The notes: generated by a model not told the origin, from the sequence alone. 64,000 bases of DNA from G965216905 sp965216905 (GCA_965216905.1 OZ244213.1:248001-312000), one strand, 5' to 3'. Counted from the stretch's first letter, positions 17,445 to 26,641 are shown. Program-made: numbers and translations.

Positions 17445-18574
17445 CAGGACTCGGAGAGGACCGTGATCGTCATCGTCTGATTGTGGAGATCGCAGGTACC
17501 GACACCGTTCGGGGACAGCTCTCCGAACGAGTAGAAGCCCACCTGCGTCGATCCCGGCGGAAGCACCGCCAGGGACGCCTCCACCTCGTCGTCGACGCGG
17601 TCGCCGAGCACCAGCTTGCGTCCGACACAACTCACTGCCAAAGCGAGGACTTCTCGGTCGTGTGACTGAAGCCGCGCCGACAGCGCAGCTCCTTCCGCCC
17701 CCTCGACCAGCCGATCGAAGTTCGCCTGCATCAGCTGCGCCCACGCGCCCTCCTCCACGTCGCCTGCAAACGTCACGCTCCCCGTGGCGCGATCCACACC
17801 GAGCAGCGTTCGGACGACCTGATCGCTCGGATCCTCGTTCCATACGGCGAGCGGGAACAACAAGCCGGCGCCCGGAAGGTCGGATGCAAGCTCGCCGAGA
17901 TAGCGCTCGTAGAGGTCGAGCGCCGGTTCACCGTCGAGTTCGAATACGACGTTGCCCGCGGCTCGGGTCACCTTTCGTTGCGGGCCGAAGATGTCCCAGC
18001 CGCCCTTCAGGCCGTAGCCGATGTTGATGGAGGAGCCCGCAAAGCCGACCGCGTGCACGACCCCCACGGTGGGTACACCGTCTGAGAGGACCCAGGTTCG
18101 TTCGAATTTGCCGAGGTCGGCGGCCAGTCCACCCGTCACCACGACAGAACTGCCGAGCACCGAGGAGATTCCGCGCGCCAGCTCGGAGCCGTTTACGCTG
18201 AGGCCCTCCGAGAGGATGAACACGCCGGCCAGATCGGGACGAGCGAGTTCGGTCGCGATGGTCTGCCCGGCCTCGCGGGACTCGGACGGATCACCCAGCG
18301 CCGTCACGACGGACTGGAGTGTGGTGGACTCGAAGGCGGTCACCGATACGACGATCGAGTGGTCGTCGACCTCACCGTCACGCACCTCTCCGGCCGTTGA
18401 GCATCCCATAACCACCGAGTTCGGATACATGGCCGAGACCTCGGCCAGCGGCTCCGGATCGTCGTAGTAGTCGGCCGCCGCGAACACCAGTACCAGGGTG
18501 TTCGGGCTGTCCAGGGCAGGAAAGGCATCGGACCACCCGGACTGACGCGTGTAGGTGAGGGTCGATGACTTCAT
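17444..18574 (-). CDS. FIST domain sensory protein
   Basis: A 376-residue soluble protein with FIST_N (about residues 25-220) and FIST_C (about 230-365) domains. These are proposed small-ligand sensors, often linked to signal transduction. Diagnostic stretches are SVVMGCSTAGEV, GGLAADLGKFERTWVL, YGLKGGWDIFGPQRKVTRAAGN and VLALAVSCVGRKLVLG. The start is ATG at 18574 with CAGGAG ten bases upstream. It is coupled to the kinase gene by TGATG. I infer that FIST supplies the input to the kinase; amino-acid-like ligands have been proposed for the family. Confidence 0.87.
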   Translation of the reverse strand: MKSSTLTYTRQSGWSDAFPALDSPNTLVLVFAAADYYDDPEPLAEVSAMYPNSVVMGCSTAGEVRDGEVDDHSIVVSVTAFESTTLQSVVTALGDPSESREAGQTIATELARPDLAGVFILSEGLSVNGSELARGISSVLGSSVVVTGGLAADLGKFERTWVLSDGVPTVGVVHAVGFAGSSINIGYGLKGGWDIFGPQRKVTRAAGNVVFELDGEPALDLYERYLGELASDLPGAGLLFPLAVWNEDPSDQVVRTLLGVDRATGSVTFAGDVEEGAWAQLMQANFDRLVEGAEGAALSARLQSHDREVLALAVSCVGRKLVLGDRVDDEVEASLAVLPPGSTQVGFYSFGELSPNGVGTCDLHNQTMTITVLSES

Positions 18575-18771
18575 TGCGCGATGGCTCCTGGGGAACGGGT
18601 ACAAGGCCCGTCGGCGAGGGATCCCCGGCCTGAAGGCGTGGCCGGGACTCGTCCACGCCCATCCACCTGTCTCTGCCGAGCATCCGAAAGCCGGCCGATC
18701 CGCATAGGGTGGCATCCTCCACCGGTCCGCGACCACGTCGGCGAGGACCAATCCGAACTCCTCTCCTTGTG

Positions 18772-19977
18772 ATGCGTCTCCCTCGATTTCAATCTGAACG
18801 GTCGCGGTTCACGCAGTGGCGCACCGGACAAAGTCTCCGCAAGCGGATCGCCCTCCCCTTCTTGCTGGCCTCGACCCTCTTGGCTGCATGCGCACCGGCC
18901 ACCTCGGAGACGGCTTCGACGACCAGCCTCCCGTCGGTCACCTCAACCCAACCATCGGCCGCCACCGTTCCCCGAGCGGTCGAGATCCATCCGACCGCCG
19001 GCTCGTCACCGCTGCGCCCTCAACCGGCCGACGTGCCATATCCGGCCGACACGTGGCCGGTCGGTCCGTGGCCGGACGAGGTGGACCGGGAGACGATCGA
19101 GGACGCCATCGCCGAGGCGATGGGCGACGGCATCGGGCCCAGAGTGCGGGCCGTGATCATCGTGCATCGGGGCGCGATCGTTCACGAGTCATACGGTGCC
19201 GAAGACGGCCGCGACACGGTGTTCCCGAGCTTCTCGGTCGCGAAGAGCATCGCCGCCCTGGCGGTCGGCATCGCCGTCGGTGACGGTCTGCTCGACCCGG
19301 CCGCGCCCGCTCCGGTGGCGGAGTGGCAGGCACCGGGCGACCACCGTGCCACGATCACCCTCGACGACCTCCTGCGGATGACCAGCGGCCTCCGGTGGCG
19401 TGAGCAGGATCAGCGAGGCGTCGACCTGCTCGCACTCCTCGCCGCCGAAGATACGGCCGCATACACCGCAACCAGGCCGCTGGAATCGACACCCGGGACC
19501 GTCTTCACCTACAGCACCGGGACCAGCAGCATCGTCGCTCGCCTTCTGGGAGAGGTGGTGGGCGGCAATGTCGAGGAGTTCCTCCGGTCTCGCCTGTTCG
19601 GACCGATCGGCGCCGACGTCGAACTGCGGCTCGATGACGCCGGAACCTGGCTGGCCGGGCTGGCGGCCGACACCACCGCCCGAGGATATGCGCGGCTGGG
19701 GCTGCTGGTCCTCCGCGACGGGGTGTGGGACGGAGCCCAGATCCTGCCCGAAGGATGGGTCGATCGACTGCGAACACCGACGCCGGTGGAGCCCACCTAC
19801 GGTGCTCATTGGCGGCTCGACCCCGACCGGCCAGGGGTTCTGTTCGCGCGCGGGCTTCGGGGTCAGATCATCGCGGTGGATCCGGGGGCGGACCTGGTGG
19901 TGGTCCAGACGGCAACCGACCGGGCCACGTCCGAGCGATTGAACGAGCTGATCCTCGGCGCATTCACCGCTCGGTGA
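18772..19977 (+). CDS. Serine hydrolase lipoprotein, class C beta-lactamase-like
   Basis: A predicted exported lipoprotein of 401 residues. A basic N-terminus and the hydrophobic stretch IALPFLLASTLLAAC end in a lipobox cysteine. A Ser/Thr-rich linker follows, then a beta-lactamase/penicillin-binding fold. The nucleophile motif is SVAKS (SxxK), the second motif is YSTGT (Tyr-x-x, lacking the usual Asn), and ARGLRGQ stands where the KTG box is expected. This family includes esterases and D-amino peptidases, so antibiotic hydrolysis should not be assumed. The ATG at 18772 lacks a strong ribosome-binding site. The end overlaps the convergent gene by 14 bases. Confidence 0.78.
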   Translation: MRLPRFQSERSRFTQWRTGQSLRKRIALPFLLASTLLAACAPATSETASTTSLPSVTSTQPSAATVPRAVEIHPTAGSSPLRPQPADVPYPADTWPVGPWPDEVDRETIEDAIAEAMGDGIGPRVRAVIIVHRGAIVHESYGAEDGRDTVFPSFSVAKSIAALAVGIAVGDGLLDPAAPAPVAEWQAPGDHRATITLDDLLRMTSGLRWREQDQRGVDLLALLAAEDTAAYTATRPLESTPGTVFTYSTGTSSIVARLLGEVVGGNVEEFLRSRLFGPIGADVELRLDDAGTWLAGLAADTTARGYARLGLLVLRDGVWDGAQILPEGWVDRLRTPTPVEPTYGAHWRLDPDRPGVLFARGLRGQIIAVDPGADLVVVQTATDRATSERLNELILGAFTAR

Positions 19978-20554
19978 GCGGGCGCCTCGTCTCCTTCCGA
20001 GGACTCCCCGCTGGTCGACGGCGTCCCCGAACCGTGCCACCGAGCACGCGGTAGGACGTGAGGAGGAGCACGACCGATACGAGCGCGACGGCGGTCAGCC
20101 GGTACCAGCCCGACGCGGCATCGGATCCGGCGGCCGCAGCGTGCATCGATGCCGCAAAGAAGGCGCCGAAGCTCGAGAGGTGGATGGCCCGCCACAGGCG
20201 CTTCGACAAGCGTCGCATCAGGAGCGACGTGACCTCCACCGCCACGAGGGCGTACATGGCCGCGACGCCCCAGGCCACCGCCTGTGGGCGCCACTCCGAC
20301 TGCATCGGTATCAGGATCTCGCCGAGCCCGAACTGCACCGTCGAGTCGGCGATCAGAGCAGCGAGGTGCCCGGCGGTCATCAACACCGACATCGCGCCCA
20401 GCCAGCGATGCATGGCCAGCAGCCATGGGGGCCGGCGCAGTGAACCCATCACTCGCGTGGACAGCATCAGCCCCCAGGCCACCGACGCCGTCAACATGAT
20501 CCATGCGACCATGCCCGACGAGCGAGCCAGGTACCACCAGACCTGCGAGTTCAT
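19964..20554 (-). CDS. Ferric-reductase-like transmembrane heme protein
   Basis: A membrane protein of 196 residues with about five or six helices and a basic C-terminal tail. Histidines placed within helices (LLAMHRWLG, TAGHLAAL, RAIHLSSF, AASMHAAA) are spaced like the paired b-heme ligands of ferric-reductase-like and MsrQ-type proteins. It probably moves electrons across the membrane. It overlaps the upstream ApbE gene by ATGA and so belongs to a four-gene operon, which suggests partnership with a covalently flavinylated protein. Confidence 0.72.
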   Translation of the reverse strand: MNSQVWWYLARSSGMVAWIMLTASVAWGLMLSTRVMGSLRRPPWLLAMHRWLGAMSVLMTAGHLAALIADSTVQFGLGEILIPMQSEWRPQAVAWGVAAMYALVAVEVTSLLMRRLSKRLWRAIHLSSFGAFFAASMHAAAAGSDAASGWYRLTAVALVSVVLLLTSYRVLGGTVRGRRRPAGSPRKETRRPLTER

Positions 20555-21450
20555 GCCGCTCCGACCAGCCCGCGCGAAGCCAGGACGACGCCCGACGTGG
20601 ATTCGACGATGGCTCGATGGCCCAGCGCCTCCACCGCTCGCACGGCACGATCCGCGCTGGCCGCGATGCCGACCTTCGCCGCCACCTCCGCCAGCCATGC
20701 GCGCTCGGCGACCACGGTCACCGAGGACACATCGGTCGACCGGATCCGGCCCGTCCGCGGACAGACGTGGTGCCGGCTGTCGTCCGCAACGCCGCGCCAG
20801 CGGCGATGATGCGCGGTGCTCGTCGCCACTCCCCCGCCGCCGGCCAGTTCCATCACTGCCACGTGGTCCCGCGACCGATCGAGCACGGAGCGCTCAACCG
20901 CCACCGTCCACGACCCGTTCGGACCTTCTCCGACCGCGCGGAGGTCACCACCGATGTTCACGAGCGCTCCGCTTGCGCCGCCTTCGACCAGTTCCTCGGC
21001 GATCAGGTCGGCGGCGAGGCCCTTTCCGATGCCGCCGGGATCGAACACTGCACCGGGCGGAAGTCGCACGGTGCGTGCCCCGACATCGACGTGAATGTCA
21101 AGACATCCCGGCGCGGGCTGCGCCATGGACTCGGCGTGACACGATCCCCCGCCCACCGGCAGCCGGGCCATCGCCACACCGACCGTCGGGTCGAAGGTAC
21201 CTCCGGTGCGCCGCCAACCTCTGACCGAGCGGTCGACGAGTAGCAGGGTGCTGTGGTCGACCGGAACGGGGAGGCCGGCGGATCGATTCAGCCGGGAGAT
21301 GTCGGAGCTGGGCATGAAGCGCGACCAGCAGCGCTCGAGGTGATCGAGACGGTCCGCCGCCTGCCGGAGAAGATCCTTCGGTCCACCGACGACGACCACG
21401 TGACCGGTCGATGCCATGCCGGCGATCGGTCCACGATCAACCGCTGCCAC
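20551..21450 (-). CDS. apbE: FAD:protein FMN transferase
   Basis: A 299-residue ApbE-type flavin transferase, which attaches FMN covalently to a threonine or serine of target proteins outside the cytoplasm. Key features are the N-terminal SRFMPSSDISRLN, the active region DPGGIGKGLAADLIAEEL, NIGGDLRAVG and the C-terminal HHVCPRTG block. No signal peptide is obvious with the GTG start at 21450; ATG at 21417 is an alternative. The GTG start overlaps the upstream small gene by 14 bases. I could not find the usual flavinylation motif (Ser/Thr-Gly-Ala-Thr) in the two upstream proteins, so its target is not evident. Confidence 0.85.
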   Translation of the reverse strand: MAAVDRGPIAGMASTGHVVVVGGPKDLLRQAADRLDHLERCWSRFMPSSDISRLNRSAGLPVPVDHSTLLLVDRSVRGWRRTGGTFDPTVGVAMARLPVGGGSCHAESMAQPAPGCLDIHVDVGARTVRLPPGAVFDPGGIGKGLAADLIAEELVEGGASGALVNIGGDLRAVGEGPNGSWTVAVERSVLDRSRDHVAVMELAGGGGVATSTAHHRRWRGVADDSRHHVCPRTGRIRSTDVSSVTVVAERAWLAEVAAKVGIAASADRAVRAVEALGHRAIVESTSGVVLASRGLVGAA

Positions 21451-21763
21451 GAGTCACCGTATCGGGTTGGCGTGCGGGCGACGGCACCGGAGCGGAGGCG
21501 ACCTTCGGTGCGGCATGCGTCACGGCGACGGAGCGTTGGATGTCGGCGACGATGAGCGGCCGGACGACCACGATCTCGGCATCCTGTCCGAGCGGTGCCC
21601 CGCCGGACGACGTCGCCGACGGGTCCGAGGTCATGCCCAACCCGGCGGTCATCCCGAACACCAGCGTGAGGCCGAGCCCGGCGACGCCGATTCGGGAGGT
21701 GGCCGCCGGGCTCGACGAGTCGGTACGCATTGCCGGAGGCCGTCGAACGGGCCGGTCAGTCAT
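21437..21763 (-). CDS. Small single-span membrane protein
   Basis: A 108-residue protein with one hydrophobic segment (IGVAGLGLTLVFGMTAGLGM, about residues 25-45) after a basic N-terminus. A Ser/Thr/Ala/Pro-rich region follows that would face outward. The start ATG at 21763 overlaps the preceding Asp-rich gene by eight bases, and the end overlaps apbE. No family is recognised. Its position between a secreted acidic protein and ApbE suggests a membrane-tethered component of the same electron-transfer or metal-handling set. Confidence 0.6.
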   Translation of the reverse strand: MTDRPVRRPPAMRTDSSSPAATSRIGVAGLGLTLVFGMTAGLGMTSDPSATSSGGAPLGQDAEIVVVRPLIVADIQRSVAVTHAAPKVASAPVPSPARQPDTVTRGSG

Positions 21764-22403
21764 CCTCTCGCTCTTCGTGATCGTCGTCGTCGGAATCATC
21801 GTCGCGATCGTCGTTCTCATCGCGGTCGTCATCGTGGTCGTCGTCGTGGTCATCGTCCTCGTCACGATCGTCGTCGTCCTCGTCGTCGTGGTCGGTACTG
21901 GACGTCGCGGTGGCGACCGAGGTCGACGTCCCGTCCGGGATCGTCGTGACGCTCGGGTCCGGCGTCGATGTTCCCGTCGTCGGGGTGCTCGTCGTAGCTG
22001 CGGACGACCGTTCCACTACGTCGACGGCGACCGCATCGTCGACGACCTGGGCCGAGAAGATCAGGTGTCGACTTCCGGACCTGAGTTCGACCTCCACGCC
22101 GTCGGACCCGTCGCGCTCGACCGCATCCCAGCCTTCGGCATCCACCGAGACGAGCGAGAGCATTTCCCCGTTCCGTTCCAAGGTCACCACGCCGACGTCG
22201 GGAATCTGATACCCGACGGCCTCGGAATCCGCGCCGAAGGAGGGCGACGGCGAGACAGAGGTGCTGAGATCCACCACCGCCGAGACATCACCGACCGGGG
22301 GTGTGGACTCCAGGATCCCGAGGTTGGCGGCATACGCCACCGTCCCGGCAAGCGCCACCGAGACGATGGACAGTGCGGTCATCAAGGCGGTCTTGTGCTT
22401 CAC
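21756..22403 (-). CDS. Exported protein with aspartate-rich C-terminal tail
   Basis: A 215-residue protein beginning with a signal-like helix (ALMTALSIVSVALAGTVAYAA). A small folded region of about 100 residues follows, then a Thr/Ser/Pro linker and a tail of some 45 residues made almost only of Asp, Glu, His, Asn and Arg. The tail could bind calcium or other cations. The GTG start at 22403 has AGGGAGAG nine bases upstream. It is the first gene of the operon with apbE and the ferric-reductase-like gene, and it is divergent from an OmpR-type two-component system that may control it. No known family was recognised. Confidence 0.68.
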   Translation of the reverse strand: MKHKTALMTALSIVSVALAGTVAYAANLGILESTPPVGDVSAVVDLSTSVSPSPSFGADSEAVGYQIPDVGVVTLERNGEMLSLVSVDAEGWDAVERDGSDGVEVELRSGSRHLIFSAQVVDDAVAVDVVERSSAATTSTPTTGTSTPDPSVTTIPDGTSTSVATATSSTDHDDEDDDDRDEDDDHDDDHDDDRDENDDRDDDSDDDDHEEREDD

Positions 22404-22532
22404 GTTGAACTCTCCCTGGGCTGAGGACCTGCGGACAACGTACGGCTCCGAACCTCAGCCGGGCGCGAGGGCTACGCAAAGGTTTGGTAAAGATCGGAAA
22501 GCGAAGCGACCACGAATGGCATGCTGGGGGCG

Positions 22533-23201
22533 ATGCGACTCCTCGTCGTCGAAGATGATCGGTCCATAGCCGACCCCCTCACCGATGGGCTACGCCGGCA
22601 CGGATTCGACGTGCACTGGGTGGGCACCGGGGCAGACGCCCTCAACGCCACCATCCCCGATCTGGTGGTACTCGACCTCGGGCTCCCCGACCTCGACGGC
22701 CAGGTGGTGTGCCGGCGGCTGCGAGCCGAGAGCGACGTCCCGATCATCGTCGTGACCGCCAGATCGGATGAGATCGACCGTGTCACGTTGCTGGAACTCG
22801 GCGCCGACGACTACGTGGTCAAGCCATTCGGCTTCGCCGAGCTCGTCGCCAGGATCAGAGCGGTCCTGCGAAGAGCCGGATCGAGCGAAGCGGCCGCCGA
22901 TCCGACCGGCCCGATCGAAGCTGGCCGCGTCCGAGTCGATCGGCGGACACGACAGGTCACCAGCGACGCGATCGAGGTGCCGCTCACTCCCAAGGAGTAC
23001 GACCTGCTGGTGGCGCTCGCCGAGGATCACGGGGCGGTCATCACCCGCGCCCAGCTCTTGGCGACCGTCTGGGACGACGATGGGTGGAGTTCCGGCAAGA
23101 CGCTCGACGTCCACGTTGCATCCCTCCGTCGAAAACTCGGCGACCCGGGCCTGATCGAGACGATCCGCGGAGTGGGATACCGCCTGGCGGCCGACCCATG
23201 A
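22533..23201 (+). CDS. Response regulator, OmpR family
   Basis: A 222-residue response regulator. The receiver has EDDRSIAD, the phospho-acceptor Asp48 in VLDLGLPDLDG, and the conserved lysine in DDYVVKPFGFAELVARI. The winged-helix output domain shows LTPKEYDLLVALAEDHGAVITRAQLL and the terminal TLDVHVASLRRKLGD...IRGVGYRL. ATG at 22533 follows a GGGGG tract; ATG at 22521 is an alternative. The stop overlaps the kinase start (ATGA). It is divergent from the Asp-rich/ApbE operon across a 129-bp gap, which makes that operon a likely target. Confidence 0.9.
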   Translation: MRLLVVEDDRSIADPLTDGLRRHGFDVHWVGTGADALNATIPDLVVLDLGLPDLDGQVVCRRLRAESDVPIIVVTARSDEIDRVTLLELGADDYVVKPFGFAELVARIRAVLRRAGSSEAAADPTGPIEAGRVRVDRRTRQVTSDAIEVPLTPKEYDLLVALAEDHGAVITRAQLLATVWDDDGWSSGKTLDVHVASLRRKLGDPGLIETIRGVGYRLAADP

Positions 23202-24553
23202 CCCGCCGGCTCATCGTCTCCTACCTCTTGATCACCGTCTTCACGTTGCTGGTCCTGGAGATCCCGCTGGGGCGGTTCATCGCCCGCTTCGAGCTTGCCC
23301 GGATCGAGACCGGATTCGAACGGAACGCCAGCGTCCTGGCCACGATCTACGAGGACGCGCTCGACCGGAACGAGCCCTACGACCCTCGGCACGCAGCCGA
23401 GTACGCCGCCGACGCCGGCGTCCGGGTCGTGATCGTGGACGATACCGGCACCTCCATCATCGACACCGACGAACCCGCCAACCAGGACTTCTCGAACCGT
23501 CCCGAGATCGAGGCCGCGCTCGCCGGCGAACGTGTCGCCGACACGCGAGATTCGGTGACGTTGGGGCGGCCGCTGTCGTATGTGGCAGTGCCGGTGGCCT
23601 CCGGTGGTGAGGTGCATGGGGCGGTACGGATCACTTTCAATCCCAAGGACCTCGCCAACCGCATCGAGAACCATTGGCGCCGGCTGATCGCCGTGGGGGC
23701 CGTCGTGCTGGCCGCCGTGGCCGCGGTCGGGTGGATCATCGCCCGGTCGGTCACCAAACCGCTCCGAGCGATGCAGGAGGCGGCCGTCTCGATGGGAGGA
23801 GGCGACCTCTCGCGCCGGATCGACTCCACCGACGCACCACCCGAGGTGGCCGCCCTCGCCGATGGCTTCAACACGATGGCGGCTCGCCTCGACGCCCTCC
23901 TCGCCCGCCAGCGCCGTTTCGTCTCCGATGCCTCCCACGAGCTGCGCACCCCGCTGACGGCGCTCCGACTCCGTCTCGAGAACGTGATGGATGAGGCAAA
24001 CGAAGGCCAACTGGCAGACCTCGAGGCGGCACTGGCGGAGACCGACCGGCTATCGGAACTCGTCAGCCACCTCCTCACCATCGCCCGGGCCGAGGATGGC
24101 ACCGTCGAACTCGAACCGACCGACCTGATCACGACGGCGCGAGATCGGGTCGGCCTGTGGGAGGCCGTCGCCGAGGAGGCCCAGGTGGAGCTGCGCTTCG
24201 AGTCCGCATCCGTGTCGGCAACGGTTCACACCGTTCCCGGCTCGATCGATCAGATCGTCGACAATCTCGTCTCGAACGCCATCGGCGCCTCCGGACCGGA
24301 CGGCAAGGTGCTTGTGTCGGTGGCCTCCGACTCCGATCACGCGCAGCTCATCGTCGAAGACACCGGTGCCGGCATGCCTGCCGACGACCGGGCTCGTGCC
24401 TTTGACCGATTCTGGCGCGCCGACCATCACAGCCCCGGGACCGGGCTCGGCCTGGCGATCGTGCGGGAGCTGGCGGAAGCCGGGGGTGGGACCGCGGACC
24501 TGGGCGAGTCTTCTTCCGGTGGCATTCGCGCCACCGTCACCTTTCCCTACTGA
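23198..24553 (+). CDS. Sensor histidine kinase, OmpR-partner type
   Basis: A 451-residue membrane kinase. Helix 1 (LIVSYLLITVFTLLVLEI) is followed by an extracytoplasmic domain of about 130 residues rich in acidic positions (DDTGTSIIDTDEP). Helix 2 is at about 165-185, then HAMP (SVTKPLRAMQEAAVSM...), then HisKA with phospho-His247 in SDASHELRTPLTAL. HATPase motifs are DNLVSNAIGASG, EDTGAGMP and GTGLGLAIVRELAEAGGG. It forms a standard pair with the upstream response regulator. The acidic sensor domain and the acidic neighbour protein make a cation signal conceivable. Confidence 0.9.
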   Translation: MTRRLIVSYLLITVFTLLVLEIPLGRFIARFELARIETGFERNASVLATIYEDALDRNEPYDPRHAAEYAADAGVRVVIVDDTGTSIIDTDEPANQDFSNRPEIEAALAGERVADTRDSVTLGRPLSYVAVPVASGGEVHGAVRITFNPKDLANRIENHWRRLIAVGAVVLAAVAAVGWIIARSVTKPLRAMQEAAVSMGGGDLSRRIDSTDAPPEVAALADGFNTMAARLDALLARQRRFVSDASHELRTPLTALRLRLENVMDEANEGQLADLEAALAETDRLSELVSHLLTIARAEDGTVELEPTDLITTARDRVGLWEAVAEEAQVELRFESASVSATVHTVPGSIDQIVDNLVSNAIGASGPDGKVLVSVASDSDHAQLIVEDTGAGMPADDRARAFDRFWRADHHSPGTGLGLAIVRELAEAGGGTADLGESSSGGIRATVTFPY

Positions 24554-24622
24554 CTCTTAGACTTTGGGGACGTGTCACATCCTGGTGCGCGGTCTCGTCG
24601 ATGGTCCAACAGGAAGGAGAAC

Positions 24623-25375
24623 ATGCGGATACTCATCACGGGTGGCACCGGCACGCTTGGCAGGAGGGTGGCTCCGCAATTGCTTCAGGCCGGCCATGAC
24701 GTGGTCGTCGGAACTCGGACTCCGTCGCGACCAGATCATCGGGCGCTCGAACTCGCTTCCGGAGACGGCCTGGACGGGGCCCTGGAAGGTGTCGATGCCG
24801 TGATCCACTTGGCGACCGACGCCCGAGCCGCCCAACGCCTCGACGTGGTCGGGACATCGAACCTGTTGGAGGCGATGGCGGGTCGGCGTGCATTCCTCGT
24901 CTACGTGTCCATCGTCGGCATCGACGACCACCCCTTTCCCTACTACCGGGCGAAGGCGCAGGCGGAGCAGCTCATCGAACGGTCGAGCGTTCCTTGGACG
25001 ATCCTGCGGGCGACGCAGTTTCACGATCTGATCGGCCGTTTCGTCGACCCGTTCGCCCGGCTTCCCGTGATGCTGGCGCCTTCGTCGACGCCGATCCAGC
25101 CCATCGATCCCGAAGTGGTTGCCTCCCGGCTCGTGGAGCTGACCGAGTCGGGCCCCGCTGGCAGGGTGCCCGACATGGGCGGTCCGGACGTGCTCGACTT
25201 CGCAACGATGGCGACCGCGTATCTGCGTCGACGCGGCCTGCGCCGTCTCGTCATCCCGGTGCCGTTCCCGGGTGCGGCGGCAGCCGCCTTCCGAGGTGGC
25301 TCCGTCCTCTGCGATCACCACGACCGGTCCGGCCGGACCTGGTACGAGTGGCTCGAGGAGGAAGTGCAGCCATGA
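24623..25375 (+). CDS. NAD(P)-binding protein, NmrA/atypical SDR family
   Basis: A 250-residue Rossmann-fold protein with the dinucleotide-binding motif ILITGGTGTLGRRVAPQLL at the N-terminus. VIHLATDARAAQRLDVVGTSNLLEAM follows, with YYRAKAQAEQLIERSSVPWTILR, the atypical short-chain dehydrogenase pattern. It resembles NmrA-like/quinone reductase-like proteins. The substrate is unknown. ATG at 24623 follows AGGAAGGAGA. Confidence 0.8.
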   Translation: MRILITGGTGTLGRRVAPQLLQAGHDVVVGTRTPSRPDHRALELASGDGLDGALEGVDAVIHLATDARAAQRLDVVGTSNLLEAMAGRRAFLVYVSIVGIDDHPFPYYRAKAQAEQLIERSSVPWTILRATQFHDLIGRFVDPFARLPVMLAPSSTPIQPIDPEVVASRLVELTESGPAGRVPDMGGPDVLDFATMATAYLRRRGLRRLVIPVPFPGAAAAAFRGGSVLCDHHDRSGRTWYEWLEEEVQP

Positions 25376-25396
25376 CACCCCTGCGGGGGATGGTGC

Positions 25397-26611
25397 TCAG
25401 GGCTCGTCGCGCAGCGTGAGGTGACGCCGGTCGAGCTCGGCGACCGAGCCAACTCCGAGCAACTGCATCGTGCGACGGATGCCGGCTCCGAGGAGCTCGA
25501 TGCACTTGTCCACGCCTCGTTCGCCACCGGCCATCAAGCCGTAGAGGTATGCCCGGCCGATGAATGCCGCCGTGGCACCCTGAGCGATGGCCGCCACCAC
25601 GTCGGCACCATCCATGATTCCCCCATCGACGTACACCTCCGCGCGGTCGCCCACCGCGTCGACCACCGAGGGAAGCAACTCGAATGTGGTCGGCGCCCGG
25701 TCCAGCTGGCGGCCGCCGTGATTGGAGACGATCACGGCATCGGCACCCCGAGCGATGGCCGTCTCGGCGTCGGCGATCGACTGAATGCCCTTGATGACGA
25801 GTGGCCCCGACCAGTGCTCCCGGATCCAATCGAGGTCCGACCAGTTCAGGGTGGGGTCGAACACCGTTCCGATCATCTCGGCCACGGTCCCGTCGAAAGA
25901 ACGGAAGGTCGCAAACTCCAGCGGTTCGGTCGTCAACAGGTTGAACCACCAGGCCGGATGCAACGCCATGTCCCCCACCGTCTTGAGACTGAGTGAGGGC
26001 GGGATGGTCAGGCCATTGCGGACGTCGCGGAGTCTCGCTCCGGCGACCGCGGTATCGACGGTCAGGATGACGGCCGAGTAATCAGCCGCACTGGCCCGCT
26101 CCAACAGTTCGGCGTTGAATCCACGGTCCTTCAGGACGTAGAGCTGGAACCATCGGTTCAATCCGGGCGCGGCGGCCGCGAGATCCTCCGGTGTGGTGGT
26201 GCCGAGCGTGGAGAGGGCATAGGCGATTCCGGCCCGCTCGGCCGCTCGCCCCACCGCCGGCTCACCCTCGTGCTGCATCATGCGGGTGAAGCCAGTGGGC
26301 GCCAGGGCGAACGGGAGGTCCGACGTCCGGCCCAGCAAGGTCGTCGAGGTATCCACCTCGACACTCTGGAGCACTCGTACCTCGCGCCACTCGACCCGCC
26401 GGTACGCCTCGCGGGATCGTCGGAGCGCGATCTCCTCGTCGGCTCCGCCATCGGTGTAGTCGAACGGCGCCCGGGGTGTCCGGCGCCGGGCGATCTCCTG
26501 GAGATCCCAGACGGACGCCGCCGTCTCCACGCGGGAAGACGCTCCGAATCGCGGTCGTCGAAAACCGATCAGCGGCTTGACATCCCTCCACCGTGGGACC
26601 CGGCGATCCAA
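25397..26611 (-). CDS. FMN-dependent alpha-hydroxyacid dehydrogenase, L-lactate dehydrogenase-like
   Basis: A 404-residue FMN enzyme of the glycolate oxidase/L-lactate dehydrogenase (LldD) family, oxidising an L-2-hydroxyacid. Visible motifs are FDYTDGGADEEI, APTGFTRMMQHEGE, LTVDTAVAGARLRD, the lysine in LVIKGIQS, the catalytic histidine in SNHGGRQLD and the phosphate-binding DGGIMDGADVVAAIAQGA. It is somewhat longer than average because of a 40-residue N-terminal extension. The start is TTG at 26611 behind GAGGAGG, so the true start could be internal. The related mycofactocin enzyme MftD is an alternative, but no mycofactocin genes are nearby. Confidence 0.83.
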   Translation of the reverse strand: MDRRVPRWRDVKPLIGFRRPRFGASSRVETAASVWDLQEIARRRTPRAPFDYTDGGADEEIALRRSREAYRRVEWREVRVLQSVEVDTSTTLLGRTSDLPFALAPTGFTRMMQHEGEPAVGRAAERAGIAYALSTLGTTTPEDLAAAAPGLNRWFQLYVLKDRGFNAELLERASAADYSAVILTVDTAVAGARLRDVRNGLTIPPSLSLKTVGDMALHPAWWFNLLTTEPLEFATFRSFDGTVAEMIGTVFDPTLNWSDLDWIREHWSGPLVIKGIQSIADAETAIARGADAVIVSNHGGRQLDRAPTTFELLPSVVDAVGDRAEVYVDGGIMDGADVVAAIAQGATAAFIGRAYLYGLMAGGERGVDKCIELLGAGIRRTMQLLGVGSVAELDRRHLTLRDEP

Positions 26612-26641
26612 CTCTCCTCCTCGAGCTGCGGCGAGCCCAGC

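Noticed and set aside
18772..19977. Antibiotic-resistance beta-lactamase
   Set aside because: SxxK is present but the Tyr-x-Asn and KTG motifs are not; it is better called a serine hydrolase of the class C-like fold.
21770..21900. Low-complexity repeat of gac/gat codons that could be a DNA repeat element
   Set aside because: Units are irregular and it is in frame within an exported protein, so it is an acidic protein tail rather than a DNA repeat.
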